NCBI GenBank assembly: GCA_946478675.1
Contig: CAMLEF010000041.1
Span: forward strand, 1 to 19,642
Direction: 5' to 3'
Length of the DNA stretch: 19,642 nucleotides
Source: an uncultured Flavobacteriales bacterium
Lineage (GTDB): Bacteria; Bacteroidota; Bacteroidia; Palsa-965
A program made the translations under genes and the position numbers. Below, piece after piece: positions 7,306 to 15,391 of the stretch. The notes beneath the pieces are model-generated. The model did not search any database and was not told where the DNA came from. It saw nothing but the letters and a program-made list of their open reading frames with translations. Numbering within the stretch: position 1 is the stretch's first letter; the number at the start of each line of letters is the position of its first letter.

Positions 7306-8279
7306 ATCTCCAATTTCACAATATCAATCCCCATCTCGAGATGCCGGCGATTGATATACGCATACGCGATCGGAGCTTTGCCGTCGTAGAGATAGCTGAA
7401 CTCGTCTTTCAGCTTGCTGTTGGCAAAACGTTTCACCGATTCAATTCTCCCGAGCGAATCGTATTTGAACTGCGTGATCTCTGAAAATTCGCCGCCGGCG
7501 TTCGATGTGTATGTCCATCCTGCCGTACGATCGAGCTCGTCGTAATTCCAGGTGGTGACGATGCGCACGCCGCCGCTCATGTAGGCTTCGCGGAAATCCA
7601 GCGGGCGTCCTTTCGCATCGAAGATCATCATCGTTTCCTTGTACGCTTTTCCCTCGTCATTCAGGCAAAGCTGCTTCACCTGCGTCGGGGAAAAACGCTT
7701 ATAGGAAAAATCTTCCTGCGAGATGATCGTCTGCACGCCGAGACGGAAATGACGATGATCGGGACCGAGGTTCGTCTCGCGGCAATGCGTTTGTCTTGCA
7801 ATCGTGCCGTCTTCGTTGTAGATATAATACCACGTGTGATAGAACTCACCATCACATTGACGACGGCAGGTGAGCCGCTGGAAATTATCGTAGTAATAAT
7901 ACACGAAGATCGTGTCGTACGTGTAATCGTAACGCGTTTCGGTGTACGCCGCACGCACGCGCTTGCCTTTGCGATAAACGGCAGGATGATCGACGTTGAT
8001 CTGTCCGTACGAACGCACGCGCGTCCGCCAGTAAAAGTCAGGACGGCCGATCGTATCGAAGTGATAAAATTCCTTCAGGCCTTTGTCGTCGATCTTGTGA
8101 TCGTCGGGCTTGTACTGGAGATTCGCCGTGATGGAAACGATGCGCTGCTTGCGGATGCTGTCGGCATTGAAGCGGATGGGAACACCGAACGGATCGTCGT
8201 CGACCGGAAGAAACAGCTGTGCTGCCGAACAGAGCGGCAGTAACACAGGCAGCAGCATCACCAGGATTTTCTTCAGCAT
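7293..8279 (-). CDS. Secreted protein of unknown function with YD-like motifs
   Basis: I do not recognise a named family. The 328-residue product starts with a clear signal peptide (LKKILVMLLPVLLPLCSAAQ), so it is exported. The body is rich in Tyr, Asp and Arg and shows several beta-hairpin-like segments of the form YNEDGTIARQ, FDAKGRPLDFREAY, WNYDELDRTAGW and FKYDSLGRIESVKRF. These resemble degenerate YD/RHS or MORN-like repeats that many Bacteroidota secreted proteins of unknown role contain. No catalytic motif, lipobox or T9SS sorting domain is seen. Its ATG begins three bases after the stop of the DUF255 gene, so the two are probably co-transcribed. The final three codons and the stop lie within a hairpin stem. 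Confidence 0.8.
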   Translation of the reverse strand: MLKKILVMLLPVLLPLCSAAQLFLPVDDDPFGVPIRFNADSIRKQRIVSITANLQYKPDDHKIDDKGLKEFYHFDTIGRPDFYWRTRVRSYGQINVDHPAVYRKGKRVRAAYTETRYDYTYDTIFVYYYYDNFQRLTCRRQCDGEFYHTWYYIYNEDGTIARQTHCRETNLGPDHRHFRLGVQTIISQEDFSYKRFSPTQVKQLCLNDEGKAYKETMMIFDAKGRPLDFREAYMSGGVRIVTTWNYDELDRTAGWTYTSNAGGEFSEITQFKYDSLGRIESVKRFANSKLKDEFSYLYDGKAPIAYAYINRRHLEMGIDIVKLEISYR

Positions 8280-8282
8280 CGA

Positions 8283-10307
8283 TCAGTTTCCCGCTTGTTT
8301 CACCGCAGCTTCAACTGTTTCCACCGGCAGCTTGCAGGCGTTGTTCTCACACACGTAGAGCAACGTTTTGCCTTCGACAAACCGGTTTTGAAGCAGGGGC
8401 AACCCGGACGGACCGGGGCTTCCTGCAAAGATTTGATTCGGCAGGTAATGCTCCCGGAAGCCGGCGCGTGTTTTATCAACAGCGTTACCAACAATAGCGA
8501 GCTCGCGGAACGGAAACACGAAATGCGTTTGCAGGATCATCCAGTTGGAATAGCCGGCGCCGTAGCCGATAATTTCCTGCTGCACGAGCTTCAGCATGTC
8601 CGCCGCGCGCGTGATCCATTCGCTGCGGCCGAGCAGGTGCCCGAGATAAAACAGGTTGCGCGCCATCACGGAATTTGAAGCGGGAATCACGTTGTCCGAC
8701 ACTTCCGTCTTGCGCGCGATCAGCGAAGGATCTTCATCGGAAGTAAAAAAGAACAAGCCGGTTTCCGCATCGCTGAAATGTGCGATCGCATATTCCGTCA
8801 GTTGCTGCGACAACGTCAGCCATTGCTCGTCGAACGTCGATTGATAAAGCGCGACGAACGCATCGATGACGAACGCATAATCTTCGAGGAAACCGTTGAT
8901 CGTGCTTTTGCCGTTTTTCCAGCTGTGACGGAGCGAACCGTCATTCTGCAATTGCACGTCACGGATAAAACGCGCATTCTTCAGCGCCGCCAGCAAAAAT
9001 TCTTCTTCGCCGAACGTGTCGTACGCATCCACGTAACCGCGCAGCATCATCGCATTCCACGAGGTAAGCGTTTTATCGTCGAGGCCCGGGCGCACACGCC
9101 GTTCCCGCTCAGCGAGCAGCAGCGATTTGATATGCGCCAGCTTCCGGTGAAATTTCTCCGTTGTAAATCCGTATTTCGAAATGATCACTTCTTCCCGATC
9201 GCGCCGCAGCAGGATGTAATTTTCTTCTTCCCAATAACCGATGCTGTTCACGCTGTAATAATCCGCGAACCAGGTGTAATCTTCGCCGAGCAGCTTTTCC
9301 AGCTCTTCTTTTTTCCAGATGTAATATTTGCCTTCCTCGCCTTCCGAATCCGCATCCAGCGCCGAATAAAAAGCGCCGTTCGGAGCCGTCAGTTCCCTTG
9401 CAACAAACGATAACGTTTCATAAACCGTCTGGCGATACAATTCATTTTTCGAAAGACGATACGCTTCGCTGTAAAGTGAAACGAGCTGCGCATTATCGTA
9501 CAGCATCTTTTCGAAATGCGGCACTTTCCAGAGCATGTCCGTCGAATAACGCGCAAAGCCTCCGCCGAGCTGATCGTAGATGCCGCCCATCGCCATTTTG
9601 TCGAGCGTGAGGAACACCTGCTTCAGCGTCTTTTCGCTTTTCGCGAGATGCGCGTACCGCAGCAGGAATTGGTAATTGTTCGGCAGCGGAAATTTCGGGG
9701 CGCGTGTCGGGCCGCCTTCGCTCTGATCGAAGCGCAATTCCCATTGTTCGACGGAAAGCCCGAGCGTATTTTCCGAAAGCGAACCGGAAGCATTATCCGG
9801 CAACAACTTTTCCGCGCGCTTCACGCCTTCCGTCAATTCGTGCGCGTACTGCAGACATTTTTCCGGCTCGGCATTCCAGAGATCGGCGAGGTTGAGGAGA
9901 ATTTCCATCCAGCGCTCTTTCGGGAAATACGTGCCGCCGTACAGCGGTCTCCCGTCGGGAAGCGTGAAGCAGTTCAGCGGCCAGCCGCCGTGTCCCGTCA
10001 TCAGCTGCACCGCGGTCATGTACACCTGGTCGATGTCGGGACGTTCTTCACGATCGATCTTCACGCAAACGAAAAGATCGTTCATGATGCGCGCGACTTT
10101 TTCATCTTCGAAGGATTCGCGCTCCATGACGTGACACCAGTGACAGGCGGAATACCCGATGCTCACGAGCAGCAGCTTGTTCTCCTCACGCGCCTTGTTG
10201 AGCGCTTCTTCCCCCCACGGAAAGCAGTCGACGGGATTATGCGCATGCTGCAGTAAGTAAGGGCTGGATTCGTGAGCGAGGCGATTGGTGTGGGCGGGAG
10301 TGGACAT
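8283..10307 (-). CDS. Thioredoxin-fold DUF255 / YyaL (SSP411-like) protein
   Basis: A 674-residue protein of the YyaL/DUF255 family (relatives of human SPATA20). The N-terminal thioredoxin-like domain (about 5-165) has the signature [16 protein letters not shown], then [14 protein letters not shown] with a CxxC pair (Cys55, Cys58), and [29 protein letters not shown] and GGTYFP. The remainder is an alpha/alpha-toroid like the N-acylglucosamine epimerase/glycosidase fold ([36 protein letters not shown]). It ends with [10 protein letters not shown], normal for the family. Length is complete and there is no signal peptide. The biochemical role is not well established. First gene of a two-gene minus-strand unit; a near-consensus -7 element (TAATTTTA, 10312-10319) lies four bases before the ATG. 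Confidence 0.93.
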   Translation of the reverse strand: MSTPAHTNRLAHESSPYLLQHAHNPVDCFPWGEEALNKAREENKLLLVSIGYSACHWCHVMERESFEDEKVARIMNDLFVCVKIDREERPDIDQVYMTAVQLMTGHGGWPLNCFTLPDGRPLYGGTYFPKERWMEILLNLADLWNAEPEKCLQYAHELTEGVKRAEKLLPDNASGSLSENTLGLSVEQWELRFDQSEGGPTRAPKFPLPNNYQFLLRYAHLAKSEKTLKQVFLTLDKMAMGGIYDQLGGGFARYSTDMLWKVPHFEKMLYDNAQLVSLYSEAYRLSKNELYRQTVYETLSFVARELTAPNGAFYSALDADSEGEEGKYYIWKKEELEKLLGEDYTWFADYYSVNSIGYWEEENYILLRRDREEVIISKYGFTTEKFHRKLAHIKSLLLAERERRVRPGLDDKTLTSWNAMMLRGYVDAYDTFGEEEFLLAALKNARFIRDVQLQNDGSLRHSWKNGKSTINGFLEDYAFVIDAFVALYQSTFDEQWLTLSQQLTEYAIAHFSDAETGLFFFTSDEDPSLIARKTEVSDNVIPASNSVMARNLFYLGHLLGRSEWITRAADMLKLVQQEIIGYGAGYSNWMILQTHFVFPFRELAIVGNAVDKTRAGFREHYLPNQIFAGSPGPSGLPLLQNRFVEGKTLLYVCENNACKLPVETVEAAVKQAGN

Positions 10308-10311
10308 AGCG

Positions 10312-10319
10312 TAAAATTA
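10312..10319 (-). promoter_or_regulatory. Possible -7 element for the DUF255 gene
   Basis: Minus-strand TAATTTTA, one mismatch (final base) from TAnnTTTG, ends four bases before the ATG at 10307. The divergent gap is only 82 bp and also holds the promoter for the gene at 10390. A leaderless start is implied if the element is real. Confidence 0.35.
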
Positions 10320-10368
10320 CAGGACATCGGGGAAAATGCTGCGCGAAAAAACGTTAAGCACGAAAGTG

Positions 10369-10376
10369 TAATTTTG
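10369..10376 (+). promoter_or_regulatory. -7 promoter element of the pseudo-peptidase gene
   Basis: TAATTTTG, a perfect TAnnTTTG match, ends 13 bases before the ATG at 10390. No clear -33 element. Confidence 0.65.
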
Positions 10377-10389
10377 ATACACCTCAGCT

Positions 10390-11748
10390 ATGTTACCCTT
10401 CACGCTCGTTTTCCTGCTCATCCTCGGCTGCGTTGTAGCCTACTTCGTACAGACCAGCATACGATTCGGCTCATTTGAAACCTGGCGAACGCTCAGCCTT
10501 TACATACCGCCGGTGCGCCGTTTGATTTACACGAAGTCGCTTAAGGAACGCTACCGGAAACAGCTGTTCGATTTTCAGTACTTCCAGGAGCTTTCTTCAG
10601 ACGACCAGGAAAAGTTTCTTGAACGACTGCTATTATTTCTTTCGCTGAAACGGATCGAAGGAAGCGGTCTTCGCGTGGAGGAGCGAATGCGTGTGCGCGT
10701 GGCGGCCTGTGCGATCCAGGTGCTGTTTGGGCTGGAAGAATTTTACATTCCTTTTTTCGATACGATCCGTTTATACAATGGCAGCTTTTCCACAGGACGC
10801 GGCAAAAACGGCATCGAAGCCATTGCTTTGCGAAAAGGCGTCATCTGCATTTCGTGGCCGGCTTTTGAGAAAGGTTATGAATCCCCGCACGACGCGTACA
10901 ACGTCGGGATTTTTGCTTTCGCGCAGGCGTTGCAGATGGGCGTAAAACTGTTCGACGGCGATGATCCTTACCTGACTGAAAAATTTCAGAAATGGGACAC
11001 GGCCGTCGACACAGTCATTCGCAAAAGCCGTGAGCTGAAAAGCCCGCTGCTTCCTGCGTCGATGATCAAAAACGAAAGCATGTTTTTCGCTTCCGGCGTG
11101 GAATATTTCTTTGAAGCGCCGGAGAAATTATACGCAGCGCACCCGAATTTATATTACGCGTTTTGCGAAATGCTCTGGCAGAATCCGCTGAAGAAAGAAG
11201 AGGTTCCACCGCGACAGGAAGAACATCGTACTGCCGTACAATTCCGTCGCCAGCGCCGGTTTATGAAGCTCTATATTCTTTCGTTCGCAATTACATTCCT
11301 CGGTTTTCCGTTCCTCATTTATCTCTCCTCCCGCGAGTACGTTCCTGACCTTCTTTTGATAACTATCTTTTTCGGAACGGCCGGAATCTTCCTCTTTCCG
11401 AAACTGCGCACGCATACCATGAATTCGAATGTGATCTTCGGCGCCATCGGCATCAGTGGCTGCACGTTAATGGCGCTACTGACGTTGAATCTTATTCCAA
11501 TCAGCACAACAACGACCGAAACGCACACCATTTTGAATTACACTTATTTCCATCTTCGATCCGCTAACAGCCGCTACGGCTCCGCCCATCCCACGTACGA
11601 AGTCACTTACCAATTCAGCGATGGCGCTTTCAGCAGTAGCACACTGTTCCGCACGTTCAATTACACGGATTATTCTTTTCAACGCACCGGCAATATTAGC
11701 TTCCCTCTTTATCGCGGCTTATTAGGTATAAAAGTGTTCGATCATTAA
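10390..11748 (+). CDS. MtfA/peptidase M90-like membrane protein lacking all catalytic residues
   Basis: A 452-residue paralogue of the next gene, aligned by eye along nearly its whole length: the 'CAIQVLFGL..F....F.TIRLY' block, then 'GVICISWPAFEKGY', 'MFFASGVEYFF.AP' and a C-terminal YRGLLGIKVFD. In the MtfA family (zinc metallopeptidase, M90) the segment after SW...GY should contain HExxH. Here it reads GIFAFAQAL (residues 173-181), so His, Glu and His are replaced by Phe175, Ala176 and Gln179. The third ligand Glu is Met231. It should not bind zinc or cleave peptide bonds. Residues 2-22 form an N-terminal membrane helix; three more lie at about 294-313, 319-338 and 347-371, followed by an 80-residue C-terminal domain. 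It keeps an intact frame and its own promoter, suggesting a maintained non-enzymatic role, perhaps as partner or regulator of the active paralogue (inference). Confidence 0.75.
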   Translation: MLPFTLVFLLILGCVVAYFVQTSIRFGSFETWRTLSLYIPPVRRLIYTKSLKERYRKQLFDFQYFQELSSDDQEKFLERLLLFLSLKRIEGSGLRVEERMRVRVAACAIQVLFGLEEFYIPFFDTIRLYNGSFSTGRGKNGIEAIALRKGVICISWPAFEKGYESPHDAYNVGIFAFAQALQMGVKLFDGDDPYLTEKFQKWDTAVDTVIRKSRELKSPLLPASMIKNESMFFASGVEYFFEAPEKLYAAHPNLYYAFCEMLWQNPLKKEEVPPRQEEHRTAVQFRRQRRFMKLYILSFAITFLGFPFLIYLSSREYVPDLLLITIFFGTAGIFLFPKLRTHTMNSNVIFGAIGISGCTLMALLTLNLIPISTTTTETHTILNYTYFHLRSANSRYGSAHPTYEVTYQFSDGAFSSSTLFRTFNYTDYSFQRTGNISFPLYRGLLGIKVFDH

Positions 11749-11770
11749 ATCCCGTCAGCCGCCGAAAGCC

Positions 11771-11778
11771 TACCTTTG
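11771..11778 (+). promoter_or_regulatory. -7 promoter element of the MtfA-like peptidase gene
   Basis: TACCTTTG matches TAnnTTTG perfectly and ends 20 bases before the ATG at 11799, within the 50-bp gap after the upstream paralogue. The second gene can therefore be transcribed on its own, besides any read-through. Confidence 0.65.
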
Positions 11779-11798
11779 CTCAACCGTCCACCCCGCTC

Positions 11799-13127
11799 AT
11801 GTCCAACGGTTTTCCCAACAACACCTTCGATCATCCGCAGTTCAACCCGGAACCGCAACTTGCTCCACTGAGGCAGACGGAAGCCGATCTGCACAATGAG
11901 CTGTTGTACATCCGTTTTTATCGTTCGCTTTCGCAGCAGGACCAACTGCGGTTCCGTGCGCGGGTGCGGCGGTTCGTCGCCGACAAGCTGATCGTGGGCG
12001 TGAAGAACGTGTACCTGCCCGACAACATGCGTTCGTTCATTGCGGCGAGCGCGGTGCAGCTGACGTTCGGCCTCAACGATTGGATGCTCGATCATTTTCA
12101 CACGATCCGCATTTACCCGAAAGAATTTTATTCGCGCATTTACGAACGCAACCTGAAAGGCGGCACGTCGCAGAACGGCGTGATCTGGTTTTCGTGGAAA
12201 GATTACCTCGCCGGTTACGCCGACCAGGAAAATGGTTTAAATCTCGGCCTGCACGAGATGGCGCACGCATTGATGGTGAACATGCAGGAAGATCAGATGG
12301 ACGCGCGTTTCGTGGCGTCTTTTGCGCAGCTTACACAGATCGAAGAGCGCGTGATGCAGAAAGTGCGCTTAGGTGAAGTGCGTTTCCTGCGTTCGTATGC
12401 CGGCACCAACATCAGCGAATTTTTCGCCGTGAGCGTCGAGCATTTTTTCGAGCAGCCGCAGGAATTCGCGCGGCAGCTGCCGGAATTGTACCGCGCTTTA
12501 TCCGATCTGCTGCAGCAGGATCCGGCAGGATTGCAAAATCATTCGACGCCCATCGTGTCGCAGGAACAGCCGGTGCCGATGGCCTACACCGAAGCGCCGG
12601 AAAAACCGAAACGCCGCCTGAAAGATTTTCGTTTCGCCGGCTGGCACTGGTCGCTGTCGATGCTGCTTTACGGCATTTTCCTTACGCCCGTGCCGCTGAT
12701 CTTCCTCTGCAAAATGACGCTGGTGAACGGCGCGCTGCTGTGGTTCCTGTATTTCGTTTTCGCGATCGCCGGCGGATTTTTGTTTTACCGGCAGGTGGTG
12801 GGAACGCGCGCGCTGGGACAAACGCAATACGTAATGTTCGTGCTGTTCGGTTTTGCGCCCGTCGCTTTGTGCGGAACACTTTTCCTGAACCGCATCACGC
12901 CTTTTTTCCAGGAAGATGAAGTCTATTACCTCACCGGCCACGTTTCGCCGTACAATGGGGAAGTCGCGGCAGAATTGATCGGAAATTATTACAAGGATAT
13001 GCCCGAGCTCCGCGAATTACCCGGCTTCGATTACAAGCAGCTTCATCCCGGCACGCGACTGCTCATGCATTTCAAGCGCGGCATCTTCGGCATGCGCTTC
13101 CACGATTACAATGAATTGATTGAATGA
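11799..13127 (+). CDS. MtfA-like zinc peptidase (M90) fused to a membrane domain
   Basis: A 442-residue protein whose first ~250 residues follow the MtfA/peptidase M90 pattern: FYRSLSQQDQLRFRARVRRF, AASAVQLTFGL, HTIRIYPKEF, NGVIWFSWKDYLAGYAD, then the zinc site HEMAH (His152, Glu153, His156) and TNISEFFAVSVEHFFEQP, whose Glu207 is the likely third ligand. E. coli MtfA, about 265 residues and soluble, ends soon after this region. Here an extra ~160 residues follow: three hydrophobic helices (about 282-304, 308-330, 343-363) and a C-terminal domain ending KRGIFGMRFHDY, matching the upstream paralogue. No signal peptide or N-terminal helix is seen, so the peptidase domain is predicted to face the cytosol. 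The E. coli role (binding the glucose repressor Mlc) cannot be assumed here. Intact catalytic residues; substrate unknown. Confidence 0.83.
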   Translation: MSNGFPNNTFDHPQFNPEPQLAPLRQTEADLHNELLYIRFYRSLSQQDQLRFRARVRRFVADKLIVGVKNVYLPDNMRSFIAASAVQLTFGLNDWMLDHFHTIRIYPKEFYSRIYERNLKGGTSQNGVIWFSWKDYLAGYADQENGLNLGLHEMAHALMVNMQEDQMDARFVASFAQLTQIEERVMQKVRLGEVRFLRSYAGTNISEFFAVSVEHFFEQPQEFARQLPELYRALSDLLQQDPAGLQNHSTPIVSQEQPVPMAYTEAPEKPKRRLKDFRFAGWHWSLSMLLYGIFLTPVPLIFLCKMTLVNGALLWFLYFVFAIAGGFLFYRQVVGTRALGQTQYVMFVLFGFAPVALCGTLFLNRITPFFQEDEVYYLTGHVSPYNGEVAAELIGNYYKDMPELRELPGFDYKQLHPGTRLLMHFKRGIFGMRFHDYNELIE

Positions 13128-13217
13128 TTCAAAAATTCAACATTCAAACATTCTTTACCAGAGAGAAAACTTTCTCCGTAAAGAATATTTGAATCCTTGA
13201 ATCTTGAATTTTTGAAT
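13127..13217. terminator. Large bidirectional hairpin between convergent genes
   Basis: The gap between the convergent genes ending at 13127 and 13220 is almost entirely one long, slightly interrupted hairpin. ATTCAAAAATTCAA (13127-13140) pairs with 13204-13217, ATTCAAA (13142-13148) with 13188-13194, ATTCTTTAC (13150-13158) with 13178-13186, and GAGAA with TTCTC near the tip. The A/T-rich flanks give T-runs on both strands, as expected for a bidirectional terminator. The arms are built of repeated ATTCAA units. Confidence 0.75.
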
Positions 13218-13219
13218 TT

Positions 13220-13684
13220 CTATTGCTTGCCGGTAGCCACTTTCTCCTGCTTCAGCTCGATCGGAAACGTATGCCTGAAAATTCCGACACCCACACGCAC
13301 CGATCCTTTCACTTCCACCTTCGACTCTTTCTTCGCGATCGCAGTTAAAATTTTCGGAATGCCGTTGATGATGTCGGTGAGGCTGGCATTCGCTTTCACG
13401 CGATAGATCATTTCCGTATCCTTCTCGATCTTCACTTTGTCGTCCATCGCGATCGTTCCCATCGGCGCGCCGTTGAGCGTAACGTTAAGGCTGATCCCGT
13501 AAACCGTAACGGCAACGTGATTCGGATTTTTCAGCTTCAGTCCCATGTCCATCGTCACCGTTCCTTTCAGCGGATCGACGTTGCCCAGCTTCACGTCCTG
13601 TACGCCGGTAGCCGTAATCGGCTCGACTTTGCAGGCGGTAAGGAGAATGCAGATAAATGCGAGGACGGGGAGCAGCTTTTTCAT
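13220..13684 (-). CDS. LEA14-like (LEA_2/WHy) lipoprotein
   Basis: A 154-residue putative lipoprotein: MKKLLPVLAFICILLTAC carries a lipobox with the acceptor Cys at residue 18. The mature part is a single LEA_2/WHy-type beta-sandwich, seen in 'MDMGLKLKNPNHVAVTVYG' (the Asn-Pro-Asn motif typical of this fold) and 'LNVTLNGAPMGT'. Similar small LEA type 2 lipoproteins are common in Bacteroidota; their role is not established, though related proteins in plants and archaea are tied to desiccation stress. It lies on the same strand as, and 155 bp downstream of, the M20 dipeptidase gene, with a hairpin-forming gap between, so separate transcription is likely. It converges on the MtfA-like gene across a shared terminator. 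Confidence 0.82.
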   Translation of the reverse strand: MKKLLPVLAFICILLTACKVEPITATGVQDVKLGNVDPLKGTVTMDMGLKLKNPNHVAVTVYGISLNVTLNGAPMGTIAMDDKVKIEKDTEMIYRVKANASLTDIINGIPKILTAIAKKESKVEVKGSVRVGVGIFRHTFPIELKQEKVATGKQ

Positions 13685-13698
13685 GAGGCGGCGGAAAA

Positions 13699-13833
13699 GG
13701 TTGTTGGGTTGGTTGAGTTGGTTAAGTTGGATCGTTACAAATAAAGGGCGGAGATCATCAGGGAAAAACTATTGTTTCCCAAAAAATCCAAACCCGCTTA
13801 CCAACTCAACAAACCTAACCAACCCCACCAACC
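13699..13833 (-). terminator. GGTTG-repeat inverted arms downstream of the dipeptidase gene
   Basis: A G/T-rich arm (13699-13730, units of GGTTG/GTTGA) and an A/C-rich arm (13801-13833) are imperfect inverted copies, about 27 of 33 positions matching with one gap, separated by roughly 70 bases. The distal arm starts seven bases past the dipeptidase stop codon. Probably the terminator region of the dipeptidase; the loop contains the likely upstream region of the LEA14-like gene. Confidence 0.5.
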
Positions 13834-13839
13834 GTTCAA

Positions 13840-15222
13840 CTACTTGCTCATGTAATGCTTATAGAACAGCGGAATGGTTTCAATACCCTTGAGGTAGTTG
13901 AACACGCCGTAATGCTCGTTGGGCGAATGCAGCGCGTCGGAGTCGAGGCCGAAGCCGAAGAGCACCGAATCCAGTCCGAGCACCGATTTGAACAGCGCTA
14001 CGATCGGGATGGAGCCGCCGCCGCGGGTGGGGATCGGCTGTTTGCCGTAGGTTTCCTGCATGGCCGCAGCCGCTGCGAGGTACGCGCGTGACGTCGTGGA
14101 AACAACAACCGGTTCGCCGCCGTGGTGACGCGACACTTTCACTTTCACGCTCGGCGGAGCGATCTTGTTGAAGTGATCTTCGAATTTCTTCGAGATCTCG
14201 TCAGACGTTTGGTTCGGCACGAGGCGCATGGAAATTTTCGCGTAGGCTTTCGACGGAAGAACCGTTTTTGCGCCTTCGCCGGTGTAGCCGCCCCAGATGC
14301 CGTTCACGTCGAGCGTCGGGCGGATGCCGGTGCGTTCGAGCGTGGTGTAACCTTTTTCGCCCTGCACGTCGCCGATCGCGAGATCTTTTTTGTACGCTTC
14401 GAGATTGAACGGCGCGCGGTTGAGGTCGGCGCGTTCCTGCTCCGTCAGCGTCGTCACGTCGTCGTAGAAGCCGGGGATCGTGATGTGGAAATTCTCATCG
14501 TGCAGCGACGCGATCATCTTGCAGAGCACGTTCACCGGGTTGGCCACCGCACCGCCGTACACACCGGAGTGCAGGTCGCGGTTCGGGCCTGTCACTTCCA
14601 CTTCCATGTACGCAAGGCCGCGCAGACCGACGTCGATGGAAGGCGTATCGTTGGCGAGAATAGACGTATCGGAGATGAGGATCACGTCCGCTTTCAGTTT
14701 CTCGACGTTCTTTTTCAGGAAGCCGCCGAGATTAGCGGAACCGACTTCTTCTTCGCCTTCGATCATGAATTTCACGTTGCACGGAAGCGTGTTCGTCTTG
14801 AGCATGATCTCGAGCGCTTTCACGTGCATGTACATCTGACCTTTGTCATCACACGCTCCGCGCGCGAAGATGGCGCCTTCGGGATGAATGTCGGTTTTGC
14901 GGATCACCGGCTCGAACGGCGGGCTCGTCCAGAGCTCCAGCGGATCGGCAGGCTGCACGTCGTAGTGTCCGTACACCAGCACCGTCGGCAGTTTCGGATC
15001 GATGATCTTTTCACCGTAAACAACGGGATAGCCGTCGGTCGGGCAAAGTTCCGTGTTGTCGGCGCCGGCTTCTTTCAGTTTGGCGCGAACTGCCTCGGCC
15101 GTTTTCAGGACGTCGCCTTTGTATTTCGGATCGGCGCTGACGGAAGGAATGCGCAGCAGCCCGAAAAGCTCTTCAATGAAACGGTCTTTGTGCTGGTTGA
15201 TATACTCTTTGTGCGTGCTCAT
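13840..15222 (-). CDS. M20 family metallo-dipeptidase
   Basis: A 460-residue co-catalytic zinc peptidase of the M20 family (M20F-like, resembling carnosine/Cys-Gly dipeptidases), probably cytosolic because no signal peptide is seen. Metal and catalytic motifs are complete: VYGHYDVQP (His86, Asp88), ARGACDDKGQ (Asp125 bridging), EGEEEVGS (155-162, general base and ligand Glu), ILISDTS, and HSPNEHYG near the C-terminus. The lid/dimerisation domain lies between, with DLHSGVYGGAVANP. Length is normal for the family. It would hydrolyse dipeptides or N-acylated amino acids; the exact substrate cannot be told. Start ATG at 15222 with no recognisable -7 element close by. It is divergent from the T9SS cargo gene at 15392. 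Confidence 0.93.
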   Translation of the reverse strand: MSTHKEYINQHKDRFIEELFGLLRIPSVSADPKYKGDVLKTAEAVRAKLKEAGADNTELCPTDGYPVVYGEKIIDPKLPTVLVYGHYDVQPADPLELWTSPPFEPVIRKTDIHPEGAIFARGACDDKGQMYMHVKALEIMLKTNTLPCNVKFMIEGEEEVGSANLGGFLKKNVEKLKADVILISDTSILANDTPSIDVGLRGLAYMEVEVTGPNRDLHSGVYGGAVANPVNVLCKMIASLHDENFHITIPGFYDDVTTLTEQERADLNRAPFNLEAYKKDLAIGDVQGEKGYTTLERTGIRPTLDVNGIWGGYTGEGAKTVLPSKAYAKISMRLVPNQTSDEISKKFEDHFNKIAPPSVKVKVSRHHGGEPVVVSTTSRAYLAAAAAMQETYGKQPIPTRGGGSIPIVALFKSVLGLDSVLFGFGLDSDALHSPNEHYGVFNYLKGIETIPLFYKHYMSK

Positions 15223-15312
15223 AATGAGAAAGGTTAAAATGGAAGACGAAATTGCGCAAAAAAACAGGTTTACCGCGGCTTTTACTGGAAATTCCTTTTT
15301 TTACAGCAAAAC

Positions 15313-15343
15313 TTGAAATTAACAAGTGGAAAAAGTAGCTTTG
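15313..15343 (+). promoter_or_regulatory. Promoter of the choice-of-anchor L gene (-33 TTG and -7 TAGCTTTG)
   Basis: TAGCTTTG (15336-15343) is a perfect TAnnTTTG match with a TTG at 15313-15315, 20 bases upstream, close to the Bacteroidota -33/-7 spacing. It is the best promoter in the window. The -7 element also sits in the left side of a small hairpin (GTAG/CTAC and TTTG/CAAA, 15335-15360), which may be chance. It leaves a 5' leader of about 40 bases before the ATG at 15392. Confidence 0.65.
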
Positions 15344-15391
15344 TTGCTTAGGCAAACTACAGAAAATCACTTGTTTTAATCATTTACCGGC

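Noticed and set aside
7293..8279. RHS/YD-repeat polymorphic toxin
   Set aside because: Only a few weak YD-like motifs are present, with no RHS core, no toxin domain at the C-terminus and no immunity gene next to it.
11799..13127. Assigning the E. coli MtfA role (Mlc binding, glucose transport control)
   Set aside because: The extra membrane and C-terminal domains, the tandem pseudo-peptidase and the lack of any Mlc or PTS gene nearby give no support for that pathway.
13738..13745. Minus-strand TTTATTTG as a promoter for the LEA14-like gene
   Set aside because: It misses the important A of TAnnTTTG and has no -33 element; not strong enough to list.
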